A stretch of 64,000 bases of DNA, taken from positions 33,141,001 to 33,205,000 of the forward strand of contig NC_092591.1 in NCBI RefSeq assembly GCF_047663525.1, in the 5' to 3' direction. Within the stretch, counting starts at the first letter, position 1. Each line of letters opens with the position of its first letter. The notes below the pieces were generated by a model. That model was not told the origin of the DNA and ran no database searches. It was given only the letters and a program-made list of their open reading frames with translations. This document shows positions 50,297 to 62,035 of the stretch, piece after piece. The translations under genes were made by a program, and so were the position numbers. Origin of the DNA: Anas platyrhynchos (Eukaryota; Chordata; Aves; Anseriformes; Anatidae).

Positions 50297-51293
50297 AAAC
50301 TTTTCCTTGCACCATAAGGGATGGAGAGACAGCAAATAGCTAGGGGTCTACGAGATTTGAAGAGCCTACCAGAAGCGCCATGCCCTGACGTAGCTGCTCA
50401 GACTCAGGAGATTACCACAGAGACCCAGTGTTTTGCTTTCATTTCAGATGTTTCTGACCCTTTCTCTGCAGAAGTGTTGCATCAGCTTCACCCCCTTGGA
50501 CCAAGGCTCCTGCAGGAGCATGAAGACACTCAGGCTGTCTCAAGAGCAGTGTGGTGCTCTCTTCTCCCCAAGGGCTCGCTGCAGCTCAGCTGCTCCCAGG
50601 AGTGGGCAAGAAGGTGGTAAACCAAGCCACAACCTAGAAAACCTTTTCTCATGCGAAAATCCAGTAGGCAGCCTTATGAGGAGAAACCTCCTCTGGCAAT
50701 GGCCACAACGTTCTGTGAGCTGTGTGATAAATATGTTATATTAGTTCATGTTTCCTTCTTCACAGGAATTACTCAGGCACACGTGAAACAATAACACAAT
50801 CTGGAAAAAGCTTCTTTCATCGTTTGTAGTGCAACTTCGTTCTTCATGGCAAGTTAAATGTATGTGGGAACTAAAACCGAAGCCCAAAGGGCTAGTGAAT
50901 GCTAATCACCAGGTCTCTTCTGCCAGTAATGGGCATGTCTGAGCTGGAAATGTTTAACTGCTAGGGATTTTCACCTCTCTTAGCAAAGGAAGGACACCTC
51001 TAAATGTGACATTCTTCTCCCCAGGAAATACCCCTACATTCTCTGCTGGTCAGAAAGGAAAACACTCCAGTGCAAATAATTTACTTCACACCCGCTTCTT
51101 TCCTCCCCTTTAATTTGCTTTTTCAAAAATTCCTTCTGCTGCCAACTTTTCTATCTTTTATGAAGATTAACCCAGCAATTCCCACTTTTGTGAGCAGCTC
51201 CAACGGAAATCTGCTAAAAGAATAATCTCGAGTCAACAAAAGTGCACTCTGATGGGCCCCAGCTGAGCCAGCTGTGTTTCTGCAGGTCTGCAA

Positions 51294-51304
51294 GAAAAAA
51301 AAAA
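51294..51304. repeat. A-rich run
   Basis: About eleven A residues between CTGCA/G and GGAAAAGC. Simple repeat. Confidence 0.75.
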
Positions 51305-52824
51305 GGAAAAGCTTGAGTGTCCTCCTTGCAGGTAGAGCTAAGGTGGTACAGCAGAATAGGTGACCGTACATCAGCTGCTCCTCTGTACATACATCATTGT
51401 TTCTGGGCTCCTGGGCACCAGAAGGCAATGTCAGCAGAACGCACCATGCCCTGCAATGCTGCTGTGTGCAGTCCTGGAGGTGAGCACCACAGCCAGCTGA
51501 GGAGCAGATGTGTTTGGGTGCTGCCCTGCCTGCTGGCAGCTCCCTGGGGCCCCCGGGTAGAAGGGAAAGCAGTGGGAGAAGACCCACAGGTGTCCGTGTG
51601 TGGAGTCACCTGCTCTTACCCCTACAGGGAAGAAGGTTGCAGCCCTTCCCGCACAGCCAGGCAGCCACCAGCCTGTGACACATCACCCTCAAGGAACCAG
51701 GGCAGCAGGTAAAAGGGCTGACTCACAGACCATCCACCTTTTTCAGCAAGCTTCTCACTTACCATAAATGAACGTCTGCAGCACACTTTCAATTCCTCTA
51801 AGTCACGCTCCAGCCTAGCCCTGCATTATCAGATGCCAAGAGCTTGACTGTGACCTCAAGGTAATACCGCTGCCCACAGCTACTGTAATGCCATGGGCAC
51901 AATGCAGTGGTCATGTTAGCGGACTGAGAAGCTTTGTAGGTGGTGAGGGGAGGAGAACTTGTGAAGATGAGCAGCCTACGGCTGCATGTGGTTAGAGAAA
52001 TGTGGGTGGTGATGCACCAAAGAAATGGGCGGCGCTTGTTTATTCCAGTGGTTTCCTGCATTATCATATATGTCTGGACAGAGAGAAGCAATAAAGGTGT
52101 AATTCAGGTTAAATATTTATTTACTGCCTACTTAGAAAATGTCACTGAGCTAACCGAATAGTCTCTTCTCATCGCAGCAGTCCAAGGTCATACATTACCA
52201 GTAACTGCAATTTCCCAAGTCTCATCTTTGGAAGAGCCTGTTCTCACAAGTGCCTCACCCAGTCACTGCAGTAGATGGCATGGAGGAGGAAGAAAAAGTG
52301 AATAACAGCAACACAGCAGGAAGGAAAAGTCTGGAAAAGGCATGAGGAAAGAAGATAGGGCAGTGTAAAAGCAACTGAAAGAGCTAGTCAAGTACATGCA
52401 CTCACTAGACTAGAACAAAAAGTGAATTGAAAAGAACACCAGCAACCTAAATGCAGCAACTGCACTGGGGTGCTATTGCTTTTATAGATTCATCCCCCTT
52501 CCTGGGACAAGCTCTGCTCAGTAAAATGCAACAGCCTAATGCACTACTTGTGGATGGGGAGAAGCAGAAGCTAGCATGGGGCCAAAAACCCCAGCACTTC
52601 AAAATCTCTGCATCATGAAGACCAATCCAGCTACACAGAGCTGTTTCTGTTTTTGATGTGGAGATTAATATCAGGCCAAGGTCTGAGGTTCCCAGTAGCT
52701 GAGCTCTCCAAAAGCAAGACTGGGGAGCCAAGGGCAAAGTGCTGCACAAGAATACTAAAGCCTTCAGAGTACAAACCCCCTCAGTATGTTTCTTTAATTT
52801 TACGGCTTATATAATAACCTGATT

Positions 52825-52837
52825 TGGCCTTTGACCT
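52825..52837 (-). promoter_or_regulatory. DR1-type nuclear receptor motif
   Basis: On the minus strand the sequence reads AGGTCAAAGGCCA: a perfect AGGTCA half-site, a one-base spacer and a second half-site with one mismatch. This is the DR1 arrangement bound by HNF4, COUP-TF and RXR-type receptors. It is preceded on that strand by AAA, which favours binding of this class. A single motif of this quality occurs by chance now and then, so function is unproven. Confidence 0.25.
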
Positions 52838-53871
52838 TTTCGCTTGCTCAGCCTGGAAAGAGAAAGTAGCCACAGATTCAGATTGAGCAACTACCAAAAC
52901 CCAACAGGGCAGGATGGCAACCCTTCTGGGCACAGCTCTGTTCTCCAGAGGCGTCTCTCATTCCTTCCTCTGCTGCCACATGCCAGAGGACACAGCCATG
53001 ATGATCCCAAGGGCTCAACTCAAAGCCTCCAGAGAGCACTGGCTCATGCTCCAAAGAGACCTCTCCATCCCCAGAGACACACTTGCCCTGCTGAGGTGAG
53101 GACAAGCCCCTGGGGAGATCTCACACACTGCATCAGCTGGAAAGCTGGCTGCAAGATCAGCAAGGAGAGAACAGGCATGAGAAGGTGAAGTAGGAAATAG
53201 GACGAACCTAAGAGGAGCTGTTTGGTTTTTTGTTTGTTTTAATCCATTTAAGAGTGTGGCACCTGTAACAGCATATTGCAGTAGATTCCAAATTGTAATC
53301 ACACTTATTATTTAAACAGACAAAAAAACTACTTGTTTTAGAATCAACGGCTGGTAATCTCATTTTGTTCTTCCACATTCGCAAACTACAAGAAATATTA
53401 AGAAGTCATTCCTAAAATGAAGAAAGCAGGGCAGGGGACCCCTCACATGCCCCTCTGACAGCTGCTTCCCTCCTCTGCTTAGTGCCTCCTCACACAGCCA
53501 CTGTCCCACATCCCCAGCTCTTTTGTGGCCCTTTCCTGTCCCTTTCCTACAGATGGAGCAGGGTTTCAGACACAGCAATATTACAGAACCAGATTGCAGG
53601 CAGTTCAGTTTCATCCCTAGTCCCTGTCCTAGAAGGCTGATGACATTTTACCTGCTTATTTGCAAAGGGAGGCATGAACGTGATAGCAAACACAAGAGAG
53701 CTTGGTCTGTAGACAGACTCAGTGGGCAGAAACTACCACCTCCTGCATAGAAGGGACATCAAATATCAACTGTTATTCAGAGCAGGCTTGTGACACCAAG
53801 CCCCACTGTTTGTCCCTGTTAAACTACTTTGGTAAGCAGCTGCAACTTCTTTGGAGGCCTCTATCTCCCAG

Positions 53872-53885
53872 AAAAAAAAAAAAAA
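53872..53885. repeat. (A)14 homopolymer
   Basis: Uninterrupted A run followed by TAGTGAG. Simple repeat. Confidence 0.9.
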
Positions 53886-56439
53886 TAGTGAGTTTTCCAT
53901 GTGAAAATGCATCTGGCATCAGCATGGCAAGGGTCTCTGTATGCACTCAGAGCAAGAGGTACTGAGCATTAGGTGTTATCCCCCCCCACTCACAACTCAT
54001 TAAAGCAACTTTCAGAAGCATGTTTAATCAAGAAGCCTCACCTGAACGCTATCACATACGCTGGCTCAGAGAATTGGATATGACTTGTGGCATCTTTCCA
54101 GGTCATCACCCAACATGTGCTGACCAAAAGTCACTGCCATCTATGATATCACCTGTCGTGATTATGACAGCTCTGTTGGTTTCTGCCTTGCTGCCAATGA
54201 CTATTGATCCATACACAAGGACTGCCTGCATCTTTTTTGATGGGCTTAGTAGAAACACACTGCTAACTACTCCTCCACATGAAGGAACATTAGAAGAGCA
54301 GCATATAATACTGCTGCCGCTTGGGCTGTAGTGGGTCCTTTAGCAATAGGAGATACCAATCTTTAAAGCTACGCATCCAAAACACCTCCAAGCAGCACCA
54401 AATTCAAGGAGAATAAGCTTGAGGCCACAGGAACCTGGTCTGAATAGTCACCCACTGATGGAGAATTCAGTGGTCCCTTCTATGGGTTTAACAGCATCTG
54501 ATAAAGTTATAGGCAGCACATTTCCAGCCTAGCTAAACTCTACATAAAGCACCACTGAAAAAAGCACCACCATAAAGCACCACATGTCTACAGAATGTGT
54601 AGTTGGAGGTGCTTTGGAGTCTGCAGCAGTATGAGACTTGGACCCTACAATAGATCTCTAAATGACAAAAACTCATCAATTCCTGTTATTTTAGGAGCAA
54701 ACTGGAGTCGCTTTGGTGTTTCTACACCAGAAGCCTCAACTATACTGTGTTCATTACTATATTTTGCTAAGCCAGGCCCTGTTCTCTAAGTATTTTGTTT
54801 GTACAGGAGCTTTTGTTGGTATTTCCTCATTCAGGCTGCAGTCACTCAGAGTATGAGTATTTGTATGAATCATTCTTCTAATCACCCTTGCTGGCTGCCT
54901 CTGAATGACTGCTCAGTTAGAAGAAACGTGAATGAAAGTAGTGTGGGTAGCAATTTTAAGACTGAGCTTGATTTCCCCAACTTGTATACGAGGTAAATAA
55001 GAAAAGAAACAAGAGCCAGCACTAAGACCTGTTCTAAAAACCAGTGCCAACCAAAGCACAAAGACATCTGCATGCAGCTTCTTCTCCCCCACCCCACCAC
55101 TTCAAACCATTGCCTTCAGAAGAGCAGATGTACCTGCATTTGGGATATCACACACCTGCATGCTAAAACAGGGTCCCAAGAGCCAGCCTCCTACCTTCTG
55201 CATCACCTTCTCTGTGTCTTCTCCTTTTCTTCTATTCAGATACCATTTTTCACCTTTCCTTCACTCTTTATGCTGAGATCTTAAACACCCAGCACATCTC
55301 ACTGACCTCAGCTGGGAGCTCCAAGCAGAGCTGTACAACTGGCAAAGAAACCTCCTTTCTTCCCAACCCACCACTTTTATCCTGCCACAGTGCTGACTGA
55401 TGACAGAACTCAGGTCAGCACAGTGCTATCAGGAGGAGCACATCACGAGGAACACCTGCATCTGGGTTTGCCCAGGGCTTCCCAGCAAGGCTGCTTTGCC
55501 TCAGGTGAGCATAACGATGCCACCCTCATTGAGAGCACCATGGGGACCACAAAAACACATTTCCAGGTGGATACATATTTTATCTTTAACCACTTGCCCA
55601 CTGTTTGTAGTGTGAAGAGATGGTTCAAAACAGGTCTGTCACAGAGGACATTCTGTGGGATTACACAGCTGCTGTGCCACCAGCCCCAAGCGATCTGGCC
55701 AGAAGAGCAGGCAGAGGGAGCCAGCAGGACTTGCACGAGCAGTCGTATCCCTACCCGTCTCCTATCCCCCTACATCTTCTGCCATTGTTCCCTGCTGCAG
55801 CCCTGCCTGTGGCAGTCACTGCTGGAGAGCTAACGCAGGGGAAACCATCCCTGGTGACTTTTCTGCCCTGTCATCTGCACTTGATCTGATACAAAGCAGA
55901 TATCTGGTGGGTAGAAATCAAGGCAATGGGATGTAGACTGCCCTCCAGTTCCAGCTCCTGCTACCAAGTCTGACGGAGAACAAGGCTTACAGAGGCCTTG
56001 CCAAAACTCTTAAATATAAAAGCTCCATCTAGGAATACTTTAAAGCTGGAAGTGGTCTTTGCAAATGATTGTTCGCTGTTTTCATCAGTTTGAAGAGTTA
56101 GTAAGAATTAATCAGTTGTGAATTGTTTCTAAAATGAGACAAGAAGCAGCACTCATCCACAGGGGACTGCAGCAGGCATGAAATGAAACAGAACATGAAA
56201 ATGTGGCCAAAACTTTTAAATGAGAAAACAAGCAGACACCAAAATAAGCAGTTGTACAATATGTTGTGTAAAGTGCCTTCGCTGGGCAATTCATCATTAA
56301 CAGAATAAAATGTTTCCCAGTACATAAGATAAAGCATCTCGGCTTGGTGATATTCTTCAAAGGCTTCAGCTGCCACTGTAAATTTCAAGACTGAAAGCTA
56401 ACGCCTGTGCTAGATCCTAGGTAATAAACACACTGGGTA

Positions 56440-56610
56440 TCTAAATTGTCATATGTCTTGGCATTTGACCAGCAAAATGCATGTGGAAAACCGTATGCCA
56501 GTAAATCTGCCTTCTGCTTTTAAGCTGATTATTCAAGGGTTAAATATGAGATCCTCTAATGAATTAATAAAATATAGATATATTTTAAAAGCTATTAATT
56601 CATCACAATA
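56440..56610. promoter_or_regulatory. AT-rich block with inverted repeat
   Basis: ATGAATTAATA at 56559-56569 is repeated as its exact reverse complement TATTAATTCAT at 56593-56603, 23 bases apart, and the spacer is nearly all A/T with an ATATAGATATAT core. Each arm holds a TTAAT homeodomain core. The whole could form a small hairpin or act as a paired binding site. It lies immediately left of the protein-like minus-strand frame. No conservation data available. Confidence 0.25.
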
Positions 56611-56614
56611 TCTA

Positions 56615-57034
56615 TTTTGGAGCATTGTGAATGTATAAGAGATAAGATGAAAATGCTTTGTAGCCTACAAAGAGTTCCTTAGTGGTGGTATCTGTCATTT
56701 GAAATCTCCCTTCATCTACACTCGCTACAACACCTCTGATTTTATTAAGAGCGAACCGAAAACAGAATCTTGCCTTAGACTCTCCTTCTCTGAGGTTAAG
56801 AGGATGCCCAAAATCCAGCTCTCTGTGTGAAACCTGATTGTACAAGTTATTCCATTCAGCATCACAACTGTGGTGCAAATCCCCAGCTTCATCCAGGTAC
56901 CTCAGCTTGCACCCTGTCTGGGTTGGATCGATGCCATTTGCTCCTTTGTCTTGCTGTGACATGGGGAAGGTTTCTATGAAAAGAGCATCAAATTGCAAGC
57001 CATCTATGAGGCTGTATTTCTTTATATCTAGTAG
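56615..57034 (-). other. Protein-like open frame, unrecognised
   Basis: An uninterrupted minus-strand frame of 140 codons, bounded by TAG on both sides. The upstream part reads LLDIKKYSLIDGLQFDALFI and later parts include KLRYLDEAGDLHHSCDAEWN and ESKARFCFRFALNKIRGVVA. Balanced acidic, basic and aromatic content is unlike the Ser/Pro/Cys-rich chance frames elsewhere. There is no ATG at the left end; TTG at 56998 or the ATG at about 56959 would be the first candidates. CTCTTTTCATAG near 56969-56980 could serve as a splice acceptor. No family recognised. It could be an exon, an old retrocopy or chance; length alone is not significant. Confidence 0.2.
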
Positions 57035-60000
57035 CTAGTTCTGCAAATTCTGTCACAAGGATTGTGCTCTCACCAGGATTGGGACACCCCCATCCTAAGC
57101 TCGATATCCCAAGCAGTGGATGCTCAGAGGTCACCCTTTGCTCCCAGCTCTGCCACAGGCTTCTGCACATCTTGGAAAACCACATCATCCCTGCTCTTTT
57201 TCCCCTCTCCTGTCTTCTGACTGACTTGTCCATTCAAACACCAAGGAAGGAATTAATCTCACCTTGCTTTAGCTTCCTTAAAATGAGGGGCCTGATCTAG
57301 ACATTCAGGATCTTCTAGAGTTAATGGAGAGAGAAGGGTTTCTGTAGATGGTTCACCTGGTCTAATGCAGATTGCCCTCTCAGGGTGGGTGATATGGTCC
57401 CACCTCACAGTGCTGTCTCCAGAGGAAATGTGGCTGCTTAACATGGCCCATATATCTGTTACACAGCTAAAGTAAGGTGGGACAACTCCCACCCTAAGCT
57501 GGGTCTCCTACTCTAGGTTTGTGTGTGTGTGTACACAGAACCATACACAGAGGTCCCATGTTTCACCCTAAACTTTTAAACAAGATAGTGCCTCAGCCTC
57601 ACCCTTCTGTTTCATCACAACAGCTACATCCCCTCCAGGGTGGGGCGGATCTCTGCTCTCTGCCCTTCCACAGGTGGGAAGACAGGCCCAGTGGAGGGAG
57701 GAACATCTCCATGCCATCCCAGGGCTGCAGGAGACACTGCCACCATGGGACCAGAGCAGGAGGAAGGAGTTGGGTGCCCCATGCCCTCAGTATCCCATTG
57801 TTGTGCATCATTTAGCACTGGAGATGAAGCATGTATTGCACACCCATTCGGGTCATGCTACGTGGTCAAGCACCAACTTTCCCTGGTTTGCTAAATTACC
57901 TGATGAAACTTCTGATTTAGAGAATACAGCCGGGAGCCTGGGCAAGCACAGCTTTTGCCATCCAAATAGATCTGCTGTCACATATGACTGACAAGATATT
58001 TATGCTGATGGGTCAACAGACAGACAGACAGATTCATTAATTTTCTTCTCCCTTGTCCCATTATCTAAGCCCCCGTGCCATCCGCAGCCACTGGAGTGAA
58101 TGTTCATTTCTATTCCATTGTCATACTAACTACTGCTCTAGTTTAAGTATTCTTTTGAACCCCAAGAACAATGTGCGCAAGGCGCAAATCCATCCCACTC
58201 CTCCATGGCTAAGTAGGGCCATTAGACAGGAGAAACAATAGAAACGCAGCGGGTGCTCTGTGTTTGCTCCCTGCATGGCCGCACACAAAGACAAAAAGCG
58301 AGGAGGGCTGGATGGGCCAGGGATGGGTGTTGGATACCCCGATGCACTCATTTTCCCAGCATCCCCAGATCACAAAGAAAAAGAGGTTTTGCATGGGCCT
58401 GCAGAGGCTACATCAGTCACTGGGCACAGGACCTCATTGTTTGGTTTGTTTTGTTTCCCTGAACAATATGTCACATATTTACTTTCCTCTTGGAGGGCTG
58501 ATGCTAGCATAAAATCATCACCACGTTATGTCAAAATGTCAGCATGCCACATCGCCACAGCTCCACATGAGGCTGCCTCATGGGCCCCCACTAGGATTTC
58601 TGCATCCAATCATTTCCCATAAGCAGTGTTCACAGGATGTGAGATCTTCTTAAAATAGGACAAACCCAGAAATCCTGGAGCCGGTGGCAGCCCTTGTTCA
58701 TGTCTCTGTCTTGAGTGACTCCATCTGGACAATCTAGGATTGCTTTTGATGGGCTGTGGGAGCAGCTGCTCCTGGTTAAAATCTTTTTTACTAGAAATAA
58801 ATAAAAATGCTATGAATAAAATGTCAGGATGGTCTTTCTCTTTCTTCGGTCATTAGCAGGTTTTACCTCTAGCACAGGGATTTTAAAAGGTATTTTCTCA
58901 CCTAGGTATCCAGCTGTGTTTCAAACACCCTTGGCTTTTACCAGTCTGCAGCTTTGAGAAAATACAACTGCCTTGAATCAACTAATCCTGGTGCTCAAAC
59001 AGGTGCAGCTCCACTGAGTGCCAAGTAGACCCCTCCTCCTGCTATTAGAACACTGGCCTCCAAATCTGACCCAAAATTCAGTCCTGGGCATCCAGCAGCC
59101 CCTGCCTAATGCTGGGCTCTGAGGGCAGCGAGGAAAGCAGGAGAGCTCAGCAGGAACCTGGTGTGGCCACCACGAACCCCTGCAGGGGACCAGCCCACAG
59201 GAGGTGGATGCCACCAGGGTGACGGTGTGTTACGGACCTCTGCTGGGTGCAGGACTAGAGGCCACGAGCCCTGTCTGCCCCAGAAGGGCTCCCCCATGCC
59301 CCGATGCCTTGTTCTTGCTCCTACCCCAGTGGAACAGCCTGCATGGGGAAAGGGTTAAAACTGCCTCTTACCCGCTTTCTGTGACAGATCCCTTCACTCG
59401 GCGCTATATAATGTAGCCCCAAACATATTCTAAGCAGCCAAGGGCAGCCCAACCATCTGTTGGAAGACACAGACCTTCTGATGCAGGAGTTCCCAAAGCC
59501 TGGCCCATGGGACATTTACTAAGGAGCAGGCAGAGGAAATTTGCCCCTTTAACCAGAGCCAGCCTGCACTTACTTTGTTAAGTTGCTTCAGGCAGTGTCC
59601 CATCCATGACTGTTGACCCATACAGTGCCTTTTGTATGAACAAAGACTTGGGAACCTCTGGTCCCAGTGAGGCACATCCAGCCTCTCGGCTCGACCCTGC
59701 CAATCCCACCCACGGCTCTAAGGTTCAAAAAATGACCCAGATTTGGGCATCTCCCAAGTACTTCCTCTCCCAGGTACCTCCTCTCAGGTCTAGTCATAGT
59801 TTCCAGGGGTGCTTTTTATGAGAAATCCCAATTCTGTCCAACCATCTCAGATAAAAGTGCCAAATGACTGCGTGGACTTCTTGCTGGCTTCCAAAGGCAA
59901 TTGGGCTCCCACAGCCAGGTGCATTGAAAGTGGCACCCACAGCCTGCACTGAATTAATTAAGAAAGAAACAGACCCACATAACTGAAATACATACATATC

Positions 60001-60599
60001 TATAATTTTTTACTTATTCAGATTCAGCTGCCTTTGAAAGGCACAATAGCACAATAAATTAAGCAATAAGCGTGGTCACACAAGATCCCAGGAATACTAA
60101 AATCGCCTCTGGAGGAGGAAATTGGTCAGCCTGGCGCTGCTCCCTCCCTCTATGAGGAAACTGCCCAGTGAAACCTCCCCACGCCACATTACTCACTCCA
60201 CTTTCTCATCTCCCCAGTGACGCTGTTTTCTCTCCCCTGAGACCTGCAGGGAGACACCTGGAGAGGTTCCACCCTGCTCCCCCAGCTCAGCTCGGCACAG
60301 CACACCTCAGCCCCGACACCCACACAAGGATGGGGTCCCCTGTCCCACAAGGTCCCCGTGCAGGGGTCCCAAGCCAGCCTCACCCCAGCATGAAGATAAC
60401 ACAGGGTTAAGGAAGGTGGGATCGGTGACTTTAGTGCTCGGCACAAATAGGAAAGAATAAACAAAAGGCACTTTTTAATGTTTTGTGTCCTTCCCAGCTC
60501 CAGTCCGTGCCCTGGCAGAGAGTTTCAGCCGAGGCGAAGCCCGGGGCTGGGCGGCTGTGCCGGTGGGGCGCTGGGCTGGGGTAGGGCTTGGGAGCTGCT
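57035..60599. other. Non-coding stretch, no gene seen
   Basis: No gene is supported. Short simple repeats include (GT)6 at 57521-57532 and a (CAGA)-type run at about 58016-58032. Frames are chance-like. CpG density rises after about 60490 as the island cluster on the right is approached. Confidence 0.6.
57521..57532. repeat. (GT)6 microsatellite
   Basis: Six GT units preceded by GGTTT and followed by ACACAG. Short simple repeat. Confidence 0.8.
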
Positions 60600-60830
60600 G
60601 TGGCATCTGGCATGAAAAAATGTCCCGGGAAGCTGTTACATTAAATGGCCAAATCGATTTATTGAATGGCAGGTGTTAGCTACAAACAGATGGAGAACAT
60701 AAAGGCATAAGCAGGCATTTGTATGGAAAAGAAGCCATCGATTTGGAGCTGAGAGGCTCAATAGTGATCGTTATACCCTTTAATAGAAATGTTCTTATTT
60801 TTATGGGCTCGGCTCCGAGCAACAATGGGC
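60600..60830. promoter_or_regulatory. Candidate regulatory element with inverted ATCGAT sites
   Basis: An AT-rich, repeat-free block directly left of a CpG island. It contains CCAAATCGAT at 60649-60658 and its exact reverse complement ATCGATTTGG at 60737-60746. ATCGAT with A/T flanks is the core recognised by ONECUT/CUX-type homeodomain factors. Other words include TACATTAAATGG, AACAGATGG (E-box) and GTTATACCCTTTAATAG. The sudden drop in GC between CpG-rich DNA on either side suggests a constrained element. Conservation is not visible here. Confidence 0.35.
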
Positions 60831-60898
60831 ACACACACAACGCCGCGCTGCCCCGGCGCCCGGCCAGGGCCGGGGGGGCCGCTCCGAGCCGAGCCGGA

Positions 60899-60931
60899 CC
60901 GGGCGGTGCGGGGCCGGGCGGTGCGGGGCGG
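60899..60931. repeat. 15-base tandem duplication
   Basis: CCGGGCGGTGCGGGG occurs twice head to tail and is followed by CGG. GC-rich tandem repeat inside the CpG island. Confidence 0.85.
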
Positions 60932-60975
60932 AGGGGGGATGCTGTGCCGAGCCGTGCCTTGCCGAGCTGTGCCTT

Positions 60976-61004
60976 GCCGAGCCGAGCCGAGCCGAGCCGA
61001 GCCG
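60976..61004. repeat. (GCCGA)n pentamer repeat
   Basis: Nearly six GCCGA units in tandem. Looser GCCGAG/GCCTT words just before it (from about 60955) suggest an older, decayed extension of the same repeat. Confidence 0.9.
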
Positions 61005-61442
61005 CGCTGTCCCAGTTGGCACACGGCGTGCCCGGCCGGCCCGTGGCAGCGCCCCGCGGCAGATGAGGCACGCGCCGGCCTCATTACAATGAGAATGGGC
61101 AGGCTGGAGGAGCCATGTGGCAGCAACAGTTTGCAAATCCCCCCTCCTTCTGTGCGAATCGGGAAACATTTCCAAACATTTGTACCCCAAATCGACCACA
61201 TTAACACCCCTCGGAGCGGCTCTCCCTGGAGAGATGCTCCGCGCTATGGACATTTAGGCAGAAACAAAACAAGCAAGGGGGATTTTTCTTTTCTTTTCTC
61301 CCTTTCTTAGGCTCTCTGGGTGTGTGTCAGCGCTGAATCGATGCGCAACTTTCTAGCTAAGGGGTTTAAAAGCCATCGGGGAATCCGGCTCACGGAGTGG
61401 GGCAGGGGCGGCGGGCGGGGAACAGACGGGCAAGCTCCGGGC

Positions 61443-61585
61443 TCGGGTGCCCGGTAAAGCACCCCTCAGGTCCCGATAAAGCACCCCTCGGTTCCTGGTA
61501 AAGCACCCCTTAGATCCCAGTAAAGCACCCCTCAGGTCTTGGCAAAGCATCCCTCGGGTGCCCGGTAGAGCATCTCTCGGGCAGG
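61443..61585. repeat. 22-base minisatellite, about six copies
   Basis: Tandem units start at 61455, 61477, 61499, 61521, 61543 and 61566, each opening with TAAAGCACCCCTC or a close variant. Units 1-4 are exactly 22 bases, unit 5 is 23 and unit 6 is partial. The bases just before unit 1 (TCGGGTGCCCGG, 61443-61454) match the end of unit 5, so the array includes a seventh, partial unit on its left. Unit variants differ mainly in the last nine bases. No gene function; frames crossing it shift phase every unit. Confidence 0.93.
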
Positions 61586-62035
61586 CGCTGGGGCAGACCG
61601 GGACCCCTGCCGAGCACGGCAGTGGGCAGATGAGGAACCCCCCCGAGTGTCCCCGAAATCGCGTGGGGGCTGCAGCCGAGCCTTTTGCTCCTGTCCCTAT
61701 AGGAGCCGCGGCCCCACGGCCGCAGGTGGGGCGGGTATCCCCCGAGACGCCTGCAGGGCACCGAGCTGCGGGCGTGCTGCTCCCAAAATAAACGCAGGGA
61801 AAGGCTCACGCGTGTCCCCTTCCAAAAAAACCCGTGTGCCTGCACTTTGTGGCCGGAGCTCCGGCTCTGGGGTGTCCCCCCGGCCTGGCACCCCACGCGA
61901 GGTGCTGGCCCTACACGCCACACTCCGGTGGATCCCCTAAGTAACGGCTGCACTTTCAGACTCAGCTGTCCGATGCTGTTAACGCAACTTTTTTTTTTCC
62001 ATCTGAAGCCTGTGTGCGTGTGTCAACATGCAGCA

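Larger units (their letters stand above)
48021..56439. other. Non-coding stretch, no gene seen
   Basis: No gene is supported across more than 8 kb. Contents are simple repeats (48028, 48126, 49035, 50040, 50277, 51294, 53872), a DR1-type nuclear-receptor motif at 52825 and a triplicated AAGCACCAC word near 54549-54582. Open frames up to about 154 codons are chance-like and overlap on both strands. No CR1 or LTR recognised. Confidence 0.6.
60836..61080. promoter_or_regulatory. CpG island
   Basis: About 245 bases of very high GC with roughly 30 or more CpG dinucleotides. It contains two internal repeats: a 15-base unit CCGGGCGGTGCGGGG in tandem duplicate (60899-60928) and a GCCGA pentamer run (60976-61004). 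No splice donor or coding start stands out. Frames crossing it are low-complexity Arg/Gly/Ala/Pro and are not genes. It belongs to the island cluster that runs to the right edge. Confidence 0.65.

Noticed and set aside
60758-61310. Overlapping frames of 130-173 codons on both strands at the first right-hand CpG island
   Set aside because: They are produced by GC-rich pentamer repeats. Several frames are open at once on both strands, which indicates composition rather than coding.
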